In this document: piece by piece, positions 9,277-18,185 of the stretch
How positions within the stretch are numbered: position 1 is the first letter of the stretch
Layout: every line of letters begins with the position of its first letter
Assembly (NCBI GenBank): GCA_018827205.1
Contig: JAHJXZ010000167.1
Span: 1 to 50,790, forward strand
Direction: 5' to 3'
DNA length: 50,790 nucleotides
Origin: Gammaproteobacteria bacterium
GTDB taxonomy: Bacteria; Pseudomonadota; Gammaproteobacteria; Pseudomonadales; Pseudomonadaceae
Position numbers and translations under genes: made by a program
The notes under the pieces: generated by a model
Told to the model about the DNA's origin: nothing
Databases searched by the model: none
Seen by the model: the letters and a program-made list of their open reading frames with translations, nothing else

Positions 9277-10170
9277 ATGGCCACCGCCAACCCGCGTCGC
9301 GGGTACATACTAGGCCTGACCGCCTACATCATCTGGGGTCTTTTCCCGCTCTACTTCAAAGCCATGCAAAGCGTTCCGGCGGTGGAGATCATCGTACATC
9401 GGGCACTCTGGTCGGCCGTGTTCGGAGCCTTGCTGCTGATGGTCTGGAAGCACCCCGGCTGGCTGCGTGAGCTGCGCGACAACCCCAAGCGCTTCGCCGT
9501 TTTGGGCCTTAGCGGCGTACTGATTGCCAGCAACTGGCTGGTGTATGTATGGGCGGTAAATAACGGTCGCATGCTGGAAGCCAGCTTGGGTTATTACATC
9601 AATCCGCTGATCAATGTGCTGCTGGGTATGCTGATTCTCGGCGAGCGCTTACGTCGACTGCAGTGGCTGGCCGTGACCTTGGCCGCACTAGGGGTGCTGC
9701 AACAGCTGTGGCAGGTTGGCAGCATTCCTTGGGTATCACTGGTGCTGGCGCTGACTTTTGGCTTCTACGGATTGATTCGCAAACAGGCTCCGGTGGCAGC
9801 CCTGCCCGGGTTAGTAGTGGAAACCTGGCTGTTACTACCTGTGGCCATCGGCTGGTTACTCCTCAACCCGGCAGCGATGAGCACTCAAGCCGATTTCTGG
9901 AACACGCCAGAGGCCCTCTGGCTGATAGCAGCAGGCCCAATCACCCTGGTGCCACTGGTGTGCTTCAATGCTGCGGCACGGCACCTGCCCTACACCACCC
10001 TAGGCTTTCTGCAGTACCTGGCGCCAACCCTGGTGCTGCTGCAGGCGATCTTCCTGTTCGGCGAACACTTCGACCAGAGCAAGTTGCTGGCCTTTATCTG
10101 CATCTGGGCCGGCCTGGCGATCTATAGCGTGGATGCCTGGCTGACGCTGCGTAAACGCCAACCTGGTTAA
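9277..10170 (+). CDS. rarD: EamA-family permease RarD
   Basis: Inner-membrane protein of the drug/metabolite transporter superfamily, 297 residues, with about ten hydrophobic helices in two EamA halves. RarD signatures are clear: GLTAYIIWGLFPLYFKA at the N-terminus, HRALWSAVFG and NWLVYVWAVNNGRMLEASLGYYINPL. Named for a chloramphenicol-sensitivity locus; the substrate is not known. AAGGA is near the ATG. It is convergent with the GcvR-like gene across a 216-base spacer that holds hairpins and DnaA boxes. Confidence 0.94.
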   Translation: MATANPRRGYILGLTAYIIWGLFPLYFKAMQSVPAVEIIVHRALWSAVFGALLLMVWKHPGWLRELRDNPKRFAVLGLSGVLIASNWLVYVWAVNNGRMLEASLGYYINPLINVLLGMLILGERLRRLQWLAVTLAALGVLQQLWQVGSIPWVSLVLALTFGFYGLIRKQAPVAALPGLVVETWLLLPVAIGWLLLNPAAMSTQADFWNTPEALWLIAAGPITLVPLVCFNAAARHLPYTTLGFLQYLAPTLVLLQAIFLFGEHFDQSKLLAFICIWAGLAIYSVDAWLTLRKRQPG

Positions 10171-10270
10171 AAAACAGACAACCGACTGCAGCTTACAGCG
10201 CGCCTGGGCTGCAGCCAGTTGCCCCCGGCTTATCCACAGAAGCATCCCCGACCTTTGTGCACAACCAGCT

Positions 10271-10299
10271 GCTAAGCGCTTAAAAAATAAGCACTTAGC
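10271..10299. terminator. Strong hairpin between convergent rarD and gcvR-like genes
   Basis: Arms GCTAAGCGCTTA (10271-10282) and TAAGCACTTAGC (10288-10299) pair with one G-U/mismatch around a 5-A loop. Neither side has a long T tract after the stem, so it may act with the adjacent hairpin as a convergent stop. Confidence 0.5.
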
Positions 10300-10336
10300 A
10301 AAAAGCCCCAGGGCACTAGGCAGTGCTCCGGGGCTC
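10300..10336 (-). terminator. Rho-independent terminator of the GcvR-like gene
   Basis: Read on the minus strand, an AGCCCC...GGGGCT stem with an inner imperfect AGCACT/AGTGC stem is followed by TTTTTG. It lies about 50 bases after the stop codon of the ACT-domain gene. Confidence 0.65.
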
Positions 10337-10386
10337 CTCATGCTACGCACAGAGTTATCCACATAGATCGTGGATAAACCTCGACA

Positions 10387-10905
10387 TTACTCTTCGGCCT
10401 GCAGCTTCAGCTCAACCATCAGATCATCAGCCAGGGTTTCCAGGTGCGTCTGCAACTGCTCCAGGCTCAGGCTCTGCGGCACGCCCAATAGCGCCTGGGC
10501 CTGGAATAGCAGTTCACCACTCATGGGCGCCGGCACCACCTCGGTGCTCAAGCTTTCCAGGTTGACGCCATGGCTGCTAAGCAGGCGGGTGATATCGCGC
10601 ACGATACCTGGCCGATCATTGCCCACCAGTTCCAGGCGAATCGCCTGCCAAACGCTTGCCGGCTCAATCCCGCCTGCGGCGACTTGCACTCGAATGCCCT
10701 GCCCCTGCAACGCCTCCAGCGCCGCAACCAAACCGGAGTGCGCATCCAGTGGCACATCGACCCGCAGAATCCCGGCGAACTGCCCGGCCATGCGTGACAT
10801 ACGGCTTTCTAGCCAGTTGCCGCCGTGCTCACTGATGCACTGAGCGATACGCTCGACCAGCCCTGGCTGATCCTGGGCAATAACCGTCAATACCAGATGA
10901 TCCAT
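10387..10905 (-). CDS. ACT-domain protein, GcvR family (glycine cleavage regulator)
   Basis: 172 residues made of two ACT domains: about 1-80 (MDHLVLTVIAQDQPGLVERI, SRMAGQFAGILRVDVP) and about 88-165 (IRLELVGNDRPGIVRDITRLL, GVNLESLSTE). The two-ACT layout and the DQPGLV/NDRPGIV motifs fit GcvR, which in E. coli binds glycine and blocks the activator GcvA. No DNA-binding domain is present, as expected. It ends in a terminator hairpin and is followed upstream (same strand) by a GNAT gene. The gcvTHP genes are not in the window, so the regulatory role is by family. Confidence 0.85.
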   Translation of the reverse strand: MDHLVLTVIAQDQPGLVERIAQCISEHGGNWLESRMSRMAGQFAGILRVDVPLDAHSGLVAALEALQGQGIRVQVAAGGIEPASVWQAIRLELVGNDRPGIVRDITRLLSSHGVNLESLSTEVVPAPMSGELLFQAQALLGVPQSLSLEQLQTHLETLADDLMVELKLQAEE

Positions 10906-10926
10906 AAACAGCTCCTTATACGAGGC

Positions 10927-11373
10927 TTATTTGAGCGCCAGCCAATAGGTATAAAACACCTCATCACGCACATAACCCAGGCGTTCGTAGAGGGATTGTC
11001 CTGGCAGATTGCTCTTTGCCGTCTCCAACTGCAAACCGCAGGCGCCAGTGGCTTCAGCATGAGCACGGCCCGCATTCATCAGCGCTTCGCCAACGCCTTG
11101 GCGGCGTGCCTGTTCGCTGACATACAGATCACTCAGCAACCAAGCTGGCTGCAGCGCCAGCGAGGAGAAAAACGCATAGAGCTGAACAAAGCCCAATGCC
11201 GCCCCCCGCTCATCACGAGCCAACAAGATGGTCGAATCACTGTTGTGCAGACGCGCGGCGAGAAAGTCCCGCACCTGCGCCTGAGGTTTAGCCACCTCAT
11301 AGAAGCGCAGATACGCGCCAAACAGCTCGGCCAGCTCGGCCAGATCTGCTGCTGTGGCTGCCTGTATATGCAT
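10927..11373 (-). CDS. GNAT-family N-acetyltransferase
   Basis: 148 residues from the ATG at 11373, with TAGGAG 10 bases upstream; the longer frame start at 11418 has no better site. The acetyl-CoA-binding motif A is at about residues 79-100 (LYVSEQARRQGVGEALMNAG), preceded by the beta-strand WLLSDLYV. The C-terminal NLPGQSLYERLGYVRDEVFYTY segment is typical of small-molecule acetyltransferases. The substrate is unknown. It lies 21 bases upstream of the GcvR-like gene on the same strand and may be cotranscribed; it is divergent from glcB. Confidence 0.9.
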   Translation of the reverse strand: MHIQAATAADLAELAELFGAYLRFYEVAKPQAQVRDFLAARLHNSDSTILLARDERGAALGFVQLYAFFSSLALQPAWLLSDLYVSEQARRQGVGEALMNAGRAHAEATGACGLQLETAKSNLPGQSLYERLGYVRDEVFYTYWLALK

Positions 11374-11671
11374 GGTGATCACACTCCTAAACTGTGGGGC
11401 TGCAGTATAGGCAGGCATGCCAAGGCAAGCAGAGCGAGAAACACGCGCAATAAACTGTGTACTGTTTTTTAACTTTTATGAAACAATATTCAAAGCTTAC
11501 CGCGACAATACGCCACACACAGTGACTGCAAAGCACTTCTTGGTCGCAGAGCGACGCGCACCCACTGATTTTCCCCGGATCTTGATGTAGTATGCCGCGC
11601 CTCGGACTACATGACGTATTTCCCATGTCCGACGCGGCTATTGAGTAGAGCTGAGCAGAGTGAGGCAAGTG

Positions 11672-13849
11672 ATGACTGAACGCGTTCAAGTAGGCAGCCT
11701 GCAGGTTGCCAAAGTGCTGTTCGACTTCGTGAATAACGAAGCCATCCCCGGGACCGGCATTGCTGCCGAGGCGTTCTGGGCGGGTGCCGAAGCGGTCATC
11801 AATGACCTGGCCCCGAAAAACCGTGCGCTGCTCGCCAAACGCGATGCGATTCAGGCGCAGATTGACGGCTGGCATCAAGCCCGCGCTGGCCAAGCGCATG
11901 ACGCAGCAGCTTATAAAGCCTTCCTTCAGGAAATCGGCTACCTGCTACCAGAGCCAGCTGACTTCCAGGCCACCACGCAGAACGTCGACGAAGAAATCGC
12001 CCGTCTGGCTGGCCCGCAGTTGGTTGTGCCGGTGATGAACGCGCGCTTCGCGCTGAACGCCTCCAACGCCCGCTGGGGCTCGCTGTACGACGCGCTTTAC
12101 GGCACTGACGTGATCAGCGAAGAAGGCGGCGCCGAGAAAGGCCGCGGCTACAACAAAGTTCGTGGTGACAAGGTAATCGCCTTCGCCCGGGCCTTCCTTG
12201 ACGATGCCGCGCCGCTGGCTGCTGGCTCGCACGTCGATTCCACCGGTTACCGCATCGAAGCCGGCAAGCTGGTTGTCAGCCTCAAAGGCGGCAGCAACAG
12301 CGGCCTGCGTAACGACGCACAACTGGTTGGCTTCCAGGGCGCAAGCGATGCGCCAATCGCCGTACTGCTCAAGCACAACGGCCTGCATTTCGAAATCCAG
12401 ATCGACGCCAGCACCCCAGTCGGCCAGACCGACGCGGCCGGCGTTAAAGACGTGCTGATGGAAGCTGCGCTGACCACCATCATGGACTGCGAAGACTCCG
12501 TAGCCGCCGTCGATGCCGACGACAAAGTGGTGATCTACAAGAACTGGCTCGGCCTGATGAAGGGCGACCTGGCGGAAGAAGTGGTCAAGGGCGGCCAGAC
12601 CTTCACCCGCACCATGAACCCGGATCGCGTCTACACCAAGACCGATGGTAGTGAGCTGACCCTGCACGGTCGCAGCCTGCTGTTCGTGCGTAACGTCGGC
12701 CACCTGATGACCAACCCGGCGATCCTCGATGCCCAAGGCAACGAAGTTCCGGAAGGCATTCAGGACGCGCTGTTCACCAGCCTGATCGCCGTGCACAACC
12801 TGAATGGCAACACCAGCCGCAAGAACACCCGCACCGGTTCGGTCTACATCGTTAAGCCGAAGATGCACGGTCCGGAAGAAGTCGCCTTCACCAGCGAAAT
12901 CTTCGGTCGCGTTGAAGACGTATTGGGCCTGACTCGCAATACCCTGAAAGTCGGCATCATGGACGAAGAGCGGCGCACCACCGTCAACCTCAAGGCGTGC
13001 ATCAAAGCAGCCAGCGAGCGCGTGGTGTTTATCAACACCGGTTTCCTCGACCGTACCGGTGACGAAATCCACACCTCCATGGAAGCCGGCGCCGTGGTGC
13101 GCAAAGCCGCCATGAAAGCCGAAAAGTGGATCAGCGCCTACGAGAACTGGAACGTCGATATCGGCCTGGCCACCGGCCTGCAAGGTCGCGCGCAGATCGG
13201 TAAAGGCATGTGGGCCATGCCCGACCTGATGGCCGGCATGCTCGAGCAGAAGATCGCTCACCCACTGGCCGGTGCCAACACCGCCTGGGTACCGTCGCCG
13301 ACCGCCGCCGCGCTGCACGCGCTGCACTACCACAAGGTCGACGTGTTCGCCCGTCAGGCCGAACTGGCCAAGCGTGAGCGCGCGTCCATCGACGACATCC
13401 TGAGCATCCCGCTGGCCAAGGACACCAACTGGTCGGCTGACGAGATCCAGAACGAACTGGACAACAACTCGCAGGGCATCCTCGGTTATGTCGTGCGCTG
13501 GATCGACCAGGGCGTCGGCTGCTCCAAGGTGCCGGACATCAATGACGTCGGCCTGATGGAAGACCGCGCTACCCTGCGCATCTCCAGCCAGCTGTTGGCC
13601 AACTGGCTGCGTCATGGCATCGCCACTGAAGAGCAGATCGTTGCCAGCCTCAAGCGCATGGCGCCGGTGGTTGACCGTCAGAACGCAGCGGACCCGCTGT
13701 ACCGTCCACTGGCACCGAACTTCGACAGCAATATCGCCTTCCAGGCTGCCCTGGAACTGGTGGTCGAAGGTGCCAAGCAGCCAAACGGCTACACCGAGCC
13801 AGTCCTGCACCGCCGCCGCCGCGAGTTCAAAGCCGCCAACGGCCTGTAA
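11672..13849 (+). CDS. glcB: Malate synthase G
   Basis: Condenses glyoxylate and acetyl-CoA to malate, the second committed step of the glyoxylate route, used for growth on acetate, fatty acids or glycolate. 725 residues, the normal length of the monomeric G isoform. It begins [21 protein letters not shown]; the ATG at 11672 was preferred to an upstream start four codons earlier because this is the family N-terminus. Active-site segments include [36 protein letters not shown] with [13 protein letters not shown], and the C-terminal [11 protein letters not shown] terminator follows. A 723-codon open frame on the opposite strand is a shadow. Confidence 0.98.
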   Translation: MTERVQVGSLQVAKVLFDFVNNEAIPGTGIAAEAFWAGAEAVINDLAPKNRALLAKRDAIQAQIDGWHQARAGQAHDAAAYKAFLQEIGYLLPEPADFQATTQNVDEEIARLAGPQLVVPVMNARFALNASNARWGSLYDALYGTDVISEEGGAEKGRGYNKVRGDKVIAFARAFLDDAAPLAAGSHVDSTGYRIEAGKLVVSLKGGSNSGLRNDAQLVGFQGASDAPIAVLLKHNGLHFEIQIDASTPVGQTDAAGVKDVLMEAALTTIMDCEDSVAAVDADDKVVIYKNWLGLMKGDLAEEVVKGGQTFTRTMNPDRVYTKTDGSELTLHGRSLLFVRNVGHLMTNPAILDAQGNEVPEGIQDALFTSLIAVHNLNGNTSRKNTRTGSVYIVKPKMHGPEEVAFTSEIFGRVEDVLGLTRNTLKVGIMDEERRTTVNLKACIKAASERVVFINTGFLDRTGDEIHTSMEAGAVVRKAAMKAEKWISAYENWNVDIGLATGLQGRAQIGKGMWAMPDLMAGMLEQKIAHPLAGANTAWVPSPTAAALHALHYHKVDVFARQAELAKRERASIDDILSIPLAKDTNWSADEIQNELDNNSQGILGYVVRWIDQGVGCSKVPDINDVGLMEDRATLRISSQLLANWLRHGIATEEQIVASLKRMAPVVDRQNAADPLYRPLAPNFDSNIAFQAALELVVEGAKQPNGYTEPVLHRRRREFKAANGL

Positions 13850-13867
13850 CCCGCAGCTGTAGCCACA

Positions 13868-13895
13868 TAAAAACCGCCCTTCGGGGCGGTTTTTT
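13868..13895 (+). terminator. Rho-independent terminator after glcB
   Basis: A CCGCCC-TTCG-GGGCGG stem (13874-13889) with flanking A and T runs (TTTTTT at 13890-13895), 20-45 bases after the glcB stop. A textbook stem with a UUCG tetraloop. Confidence 0.9.
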
Positions 13896-14018
13896 ATTAC
13901 GCACAAGTACCCAACAACTGGCCATTCCAGGCGGAGCCTGCCGTCTAGACTTACGTCCAATGGCTCGTGCGACAGCAAAGGCCGATCATGCCCATATAGC
14001 AAACTCTTGAGGCCGCCC

Positions 14019-15950
14019 ATGAGCAGCGCAGACGCAATCGCCCAGGCAGGCAAGACGGCGGTGCTGCAGAACATCCATGGCACCATGGCCTTTCTGCAGA
14101 AATTCCCGCCGTTCAACCAGATGGATACCGCCCACTTGGCATATCTGGTTGAGAACTGTCAGCTGCGTTTTTATGGCGAAGGTGAAACCATCATCAAGCC
14201 GACTGACGGCCCGGTTGAGCACTTCTTTATCGTTAAACAGGGCCGCGTGCACGGCGAGCGTCCGCACTCGGCAAGGCGCGGCACAGAAACCACCTTCGAG
14301 ATCACCACTGGCGAATGCTTCCCGCTGGCCGCGTTGATTGGCGAGCGCGCCACCCGCACCGAACACCTAGCCGCCGAAGACACCTTCTGCCTGCTGCTGA
14401 ACAAGCCGGCCTTTATCAAGCTGTTCTCGCTGTCCAACCCGCTGCGCGACTTTGCTCTGCGCGGGGTCAGCAGCCTGCTCGATCAGGTCAACCAGCAGGT
14501 GCAGATGCGCGCGGTGGAAACCCTCGGCGCGCAATATTCCCTCGACACCCGCCTCGGCCAACTGGCCATGCGCACCCCGATCAGCTGCGCCCCGGACATG
14601 CCGCTGCGCGATGCGGTCAAGCTGATGCACGAGCAGCAGGTCGGCAGCATCGTGATCGTTGATCCCAAACTGAAACCGCTGGGCATTTTCACCCTACGCG
14701 ACCTGCGCCGCGTGGTGGCCGATGGCGTCGACCTGACCCAACCCATCGACCGCCTGATGACCCAATCACCCTTCCATCTGCCGCCGGATGCCAGCGCCTT
14801 CGATGCGGCGATGGCCATGACCGAACGGCATATCGCCCACGTTTGCCTGGTTGAGCATGGCCAGCTGTGCGGGGTGATTTCCGAGCGTGATCTGTTCAGC
14901 CTGCAGCGGGTCGATCTGGTGCATCTGGCGCGTACCATTCGCCACGCCGGACGGGTGGAAACCCTGGCGGCGCTGCGCAGCGATGTCCGCCAACTGGTCG
15001 ACAGCATGCTCGCCCACGGCGCCAGCTCGACGCAGATCACCCAGCTGATCACCCTGCTCAACGACCACACCGTCTGCCGGGTGATCGAGCTGACTCTGGA
15101 AGACCTGGGCGGCCCTGGCGTACCGTTTACCTGGCTGGTGTTCGGCAGCGAGGGGCGCAGCGAGCAAACCCTGTACACCGACCAAGACAACGGCATCCTC
15201 TTCGAAGCCGCCGACGCAGCTGAGGCCGCCGCCATTCGCGGCCGCTTGCTGCCGTTGGCGCATGAGATCAACCTGCGCCTGGCGCAGTGCGACTTTACCC
15301 TGTGCAAGGGCAACATCATGGCCGGCAACCCTGAGCTATGCCTGTCGCGCCACGAATGGTCAAGGCGCTTCAGCAGCTTTGTGCAGGAGGCCACCCCGGA
15401 GAATCTGCTGGCTTCGAGCATCTACTTCGATCTGCGTGCGGTATGGGGCGAGCCACAGGGTTGCGAGCAACTGCGCCAAGGCCTGCTCCAGCAGGTGGCC
15501 GGCAATAGCCTGTTCCAGCGCATGCTGGCAGAAAACGCCCTGCGCCAGCGCCCACCGGTTGGGGTATTTCGCGATTTCGTAGTGGCGCGCAAAGGCGCCG
15601 AGAAGGACACCCTGGACCTCAAGGTGCAGGGCCTTACACCCTTTGTCGACGGCGCCCGCCTGCTCGCTCTGGCCCATGGCGTGGACGCCTGCAACACCCT
15701 GGAGCGCCTGCGCGCGCTGACCCAGCAAGGGGTGATCGAAACCCAGGATGGCGCGGCCTATGAGGAGGCCTATCACTACATTCAACAGGCGCGAATGCAG
15801 CAGCACCAACTGCAAGCGCGCGATGGCCTGCCCTACTCCAACCGGGTCGACCCCGATAATCTCAACCACCTCGACCGACGCATCCTGCGCGAGTCCTTCC
15901 GCCAGGCGCAACGGCTGCAAAGCAGCCTGGCCGTGAGGTACCAACTATGA
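14019..15950 (+). CDS. CNB-CBS-DUF294 nucleotidyltransferase-like protein
   Basis: 643 residues from the ATG at 14019 (TGAGG upstream; a TTG four codons earlier is less likely). Domains in order: cyclic-nucleotide-binding fold (about 25-140), two CBS domains (about 175-240 and 245-300, with GSIVIVDPKLKPLGIFTLRDL and AHVCLVEHGQLCGVISERDL), a DUF294 nucleotidyltransferase domain with FGSEGRSEQTLYTDQDNG (about 375-392), and the DUF294 C-terminal substrate-binding domain. The GSEGR...DQDN motif resembles GlnD-type protein nucleotidyl transferases, suggesting a sensor that modifies a partner; no target is proven. The stop overlaps the exonuclease start (ATGA). In several gammaproteobacteria such genes lie beside acetate-type symporters. 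Confidence 0.85.
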   Translation: MSSADAIAQAGKTAVLQNIHGTMAFLQKFPPFNQMDTAHLAYLVENCQLRFYGEGETIIKPTDGPVEHFFIVKQGRVHGERPHSARRGTETTFEITTGECFPLAALIGERATRTEHLAAEDTFCLLLNKPAFIKLFSLSNPLRDFALRGVSSLLDQVNQQVQMRAVETLGAQYSLDTRLGQLAMRTPISCAPDMPLRDAVKLMHEQQVGSIVIVDPKLKPLGIFTLRDLRRVVADGVDLTQPIDRLMTQSPFHLPPDASAFDAAMAMTERHIAHVCLVEHGQLCGVISERDLFSLQRVDLVHLARTIRHAGRVETLAALRSDVRQLVDSMLAHGASSTQITQLITLLNDHTVCRVIELTLEDLGGPGVPFTWLVFGSEGRSEQTLYTDQDNGILFEAADAAEAAAIRGRLLPLAHEINLRLAQCDFTLCKGNIMAGNPELCLSRHEWSRRFSSFVQEATPENLLASSIYFDLRAVWGEPQGCEQLRQGLLQQVAGNSLFQRMLAENALRQRPPVGVFRDFVVARKGAEKDTLDLKVQGLTPFVDGARLLALAHGVDACNTLERLRALTQQGVIETQDGAAYEEAYHYIQQARMQQHQLQARDGLPYSNRVDPDNLNHLDRRILRESFRQAQRLQSSLAVRYQL

Positions 15951-16651
15951 GCAAGTTCACCTGGTTTAGCGGGCGTGGCCCGGCGCTGACCCAACTGCAG
16001 CTGGAGCGGCGTAGCAAGCTGGCCGAGCCCTGCGCCTTCAACGAACGCTCACTGCAGCAGCAGCGCTTCGTTATCCTCGACCTGGAAACCAGCGGGCTGA
16101 ATATGCGCCGCGACCAGGTACTGTCGATCGGCGCGGTGGTAATCGACAACGGCGCCATCGACCTTAGCCAGCAGTTCGAATGCACCCTGCAGCGCCTGAA
16201 TCATCAGGCCAGCGCCAGCACGCTGATCCATGGCATCGCGCCCAACGAAATCGCCAATGGCGAGGACCCAATCGAGGCGCTGCTGAGCTTTATGGAGTTT
16301 GTCGGCGACAGTACGCTGCTGGCTTTCCACGCCGAGTTCGACCAGCGCATGCTCGCCCGCGCCCTCAAGCAGAGCCTGGGCTACCGCTTACGCCATGCGT
16401 TCTTCGATGTCGCCGAGATCGCACCGCTGGTCTGCCCCAAAGCCAACCTGCCCCACGCCGGACTGGACGACTGGACCGCGCATTTCGGCCTGCAAGTACA
16501 GCAGCGTCACCATGCCAGCGCCGACGCCCTGGTCACCGCCGAACTCGCGCTGATTCTATTTTGCAAGGCGCGCCAGCAGCACCTCGACAACCTGCCAGCG
16601 CTATTACAACAGCTCAATAGTCGCCGCCGTCAGCGGGCACATTCGATGTAA
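15947..16651 (+). CDS. 3'-5' exonuclease, DnaQ/epsilon-like
   Basis: 234 residues. Exo I is DLETSG at 45-50 (Asp45, Glu47), Exo II is AFHAEFDQRML with the conserved Asp, and Exo III is HHASADALVT (HxxxxxD type, DEDDh). The first 35 residues form an extra N-terminal tail before the fold. It overlaps the DUF294 gene by 4 bases and is therefore almost surely cotranslated. A role in RNA or DNA degradation, or in reversing a nucleotidyl modification made by its partner, is inference. The convergent trhP stop lies 11 bases away, with a 5-bp AGGGC/GCCCT hairpin across the junction. Confidence 0.88.
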   Translation: MSKFTWFSGRGPALTQLQLERRSKLAEPCAFNERSLQQQRFVILDLETSGLNMRRDQVLSIGAVVIDNGAIDLSQQFECTLQRLNHQASASTLIHGIAPNEIANGEDPIEALLSFMEFVGDSTLLAFHAEFDQRMLARALKQSLGYRLRHAFFDVAEIAPLVCPKANLPHAGLDDWTAHFGLQVQQRHHASADALVTAELALILFCKARQQHLDNLPALLQQLNSRRRQRAHSM

Positions 16652-16661
16652 GGGCAGCGCC

Positions 16662-17978
16662 CTACAGATCGCGCATCAGCAGGCCATATTCCAGCTGCAC
16701 CTCAGGCGGCACCGGCAGGTACAGCACATGGCCGTCACCCGGCGCTACGGTTGCGGCCTGGCCCTGGCGGCTCTCCAGCTGTTCGAGGCCAAAACGCAGA
16801 TTGCCCTGGGGCGTCATCAGCTCCAGGCCATCGCCAATGGCAAAGCGGTTTTTCACCCGAACCTCGGCCAGCTCACCACGGCGTTCGCCGGTCAGTTCAC
16901 CAACAAATTGCTGCTGTTCGGAGACCGAGCTGCCACGCTCGTAGTTCTGATATTCATCGTGCACATGGCGGCGCAAAAAGCCCTCGGTGTAGCCGCGATG
17001 AGCGAGGGACTCCAGGGTATTCATCAGGGATTTGTCGAAAGGTTTGCCGGCCACTGCATCATCAATGGCCTTGCGATACACCTGAGCAGTGCGCGCCACG
17101 TAGTAGTGGGATTTGGTGCGCCCCTCGATCTTCAGCGAATGCACGCCCATCTGCACCAGGCGCTCGACATGCTGCACCGCGCGCAAGTCCTTGGAGTTCA
17201 TGATGTAGGTGCCGTGCTCATCCTCAAAGGCGGCCATCTGTTCGCCTGGGCGGCTGGCATCTTCCAGCAGAAACAGCTGTTCGGTGGGGGCGCCGACGCC
17301 TAAGGTCGGCTCAACAAGCTGCACCACCTCGCCCAGCTCGTTCTCGCCGGCCGGAGTGGCCTGGTATTGCCAGCGACAGGCATTGGTGCAGCTGCCCTGG
17401 TTGGGGTCGCGCTTGTTGATATAGCCCGACAGCAGGCAGCGCCCGGAGTAGGCCATGCACAGCGCGCCGTGGACAAACACCTCTAGCTGCATGCCCGGCA
17501 CTTCGCTGCGGATCTCGGCGATTTCCTCCAACGACAGCTCACGCGACAGAATCACCCGGCTCAAGCCCTGCTGCTTCCAGAACTTCACACTGGCCCAGTT
17601 CACCGCATTGGCCTGCACGGATAGATGAATCGGCATCTGCGGGAAATGTTCACGCACCAGCATGATCAGCCCAGGGTCGGACATGATCAGCGCATCCGGG
17701 CCCATCAGCACCACCGGCAACAGATCGCGCAGAAAGGTTTTCAGCTTGGCGTTATGCGGCGCGATATTCACCACCACATAGAACTGCTTGCCCTGGGCGT
17801 GCGCCTCGCGGACGCCCGCCTCCAGATTGGCGTGGTCGAACTCGTTATTGCGCACCCGTAGGCTGTAACGCGGCTGCCCGGCATACACCGCATCCGCGCC
17901 ATAGGCGAAGGCGTAACGCATGTTCTTCAGGGTGCCGGCTGGCGAGAGCAGCTCGGGGTAACGCGGAGTCGGTGCCAT
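16662..17978 (-). CDS. trhP: U32 family protein TrhP (YegQ), tRNA hydroxylation
   Basis: Peptidase U32-family protein. E. coli TrhP (YegQ) works with prephenate-derived metabolism to hydroxylate U34 of tRNAs (ho5U, precursor of cmo5U). 438 residues. Landmarks: ELLSPAGTLKNMRYAFAYGADAVY at the N-terminus, HLSVQANAVNW, and the cysteine region FVHGALCMAYSGRCLLSGY...GSCTNACRW, where four conserved cysteines probably bind an Fe-S cluster. It lacks the larger C-terminal domain of RlhA. Divergent from the sigma-factor gene. Older annotations call it a collagenase-like protease. Confidence 0.9.
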   Translation of the reverse strand: MAPTPRYPELLSPAGTLKNMRYAFAYGADAVYAGQPRYSLRVRNNEFDHANLEAGVREAHAQGKQFYVVVNIAPHNAKLKTFLRDLLPVVLMGPDALIMSDPGLIMLVREHFPQMPIHLSVQANAVNWASVKFWKQQGLSRVILSRELSLEEIAEIRSEVPGMQLEVFVHGALCMAYSGRCLLSGYINKRDPNQGSCTNACRWQYQATPAGENELGEVVQLVEPTLGVGAPTEQLFLLEDASRPGEQMAAFEDEHGTYIMNSKDLRAVQHVERLVQMGVHSLKIEGRTKSHYYVARTAQVYRKAIDDAVAGKPFDKSLMNTLESLAHRGYTEGFLRRHVHDEYQNYERGSSVSEQQQFVGELTGERRGELAEVRVKNRFAIGDGLELMTPQGNLRFGLEQLESRQGQAATVAPGDGHVLYLPVPPEVQLEYGLLMRDL

Positions 17979-18138
17979 GGATAAAGCGCTCAGCCAACAG
18001 GGCCGGTCACTCTAGCGCGGCAGCGGCCAGCGGCTATTGATCTGCATCTATGTCACTGCGGTGTCATGGCATAGCGCAACCACCCATCGCGGCAGCGCAT
18101 CGGCTGATTGCAGCGCAGGGGGCGGCGCTGTCATCATA

Positions 18139-18157
18139 TGCGAATAATTCTTGATTT
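18139..18157. promoter_or_regulatory. Fur-box-like site before the sigma-factor gene
   Basis: The AT-rich stretch TGCGAATAATTCTTGATTT resembles the (G)NGAATNATTCTCATT form of Pseudomonas Fur boxes found before fecI-type genes. It lies 29-47 bases before the GTG start at 18186, the position expected for iron repression. The match is partial, so Fur binding is inference. Confidence 0.5.
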
Positions 18158-18185
18158 GTTTCCTATCTCCTATTGCGAGGTCCGC

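Larger units (their letters stand above)
10230..10377. other. Cluster of three DnaA boxes
   Basis: TTATCCACA occurs at 10230-10238 and again at 10355-10363 on the plus strand. A one-mismatch inverted copy (CGTGGATAA, i.e. TTATCCACG) lies at 10369-10377. TTATCCACA is the strong consensus DnaA box. The cluster sits in the non-coding spacer between convergent genes, so it is unlikely to be a promoter operator. Whether it titrates or regulates DnaA is inference. Confidence 0.6.

Noticed and set aside
11600-11640. Inverted repeat (TCGGAC...GTCCGA) before glcB
   Set aside because: Only a 6-bp arm pair with a long loop; too weak to name as an operator.
11945-14116. 723-codon minus-strand open frame opposite glcB
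   Set aside because: It mirrors the strongly biased codons of glcB, has no family resemblance, and runs through the glcB terminator and into the next gene.
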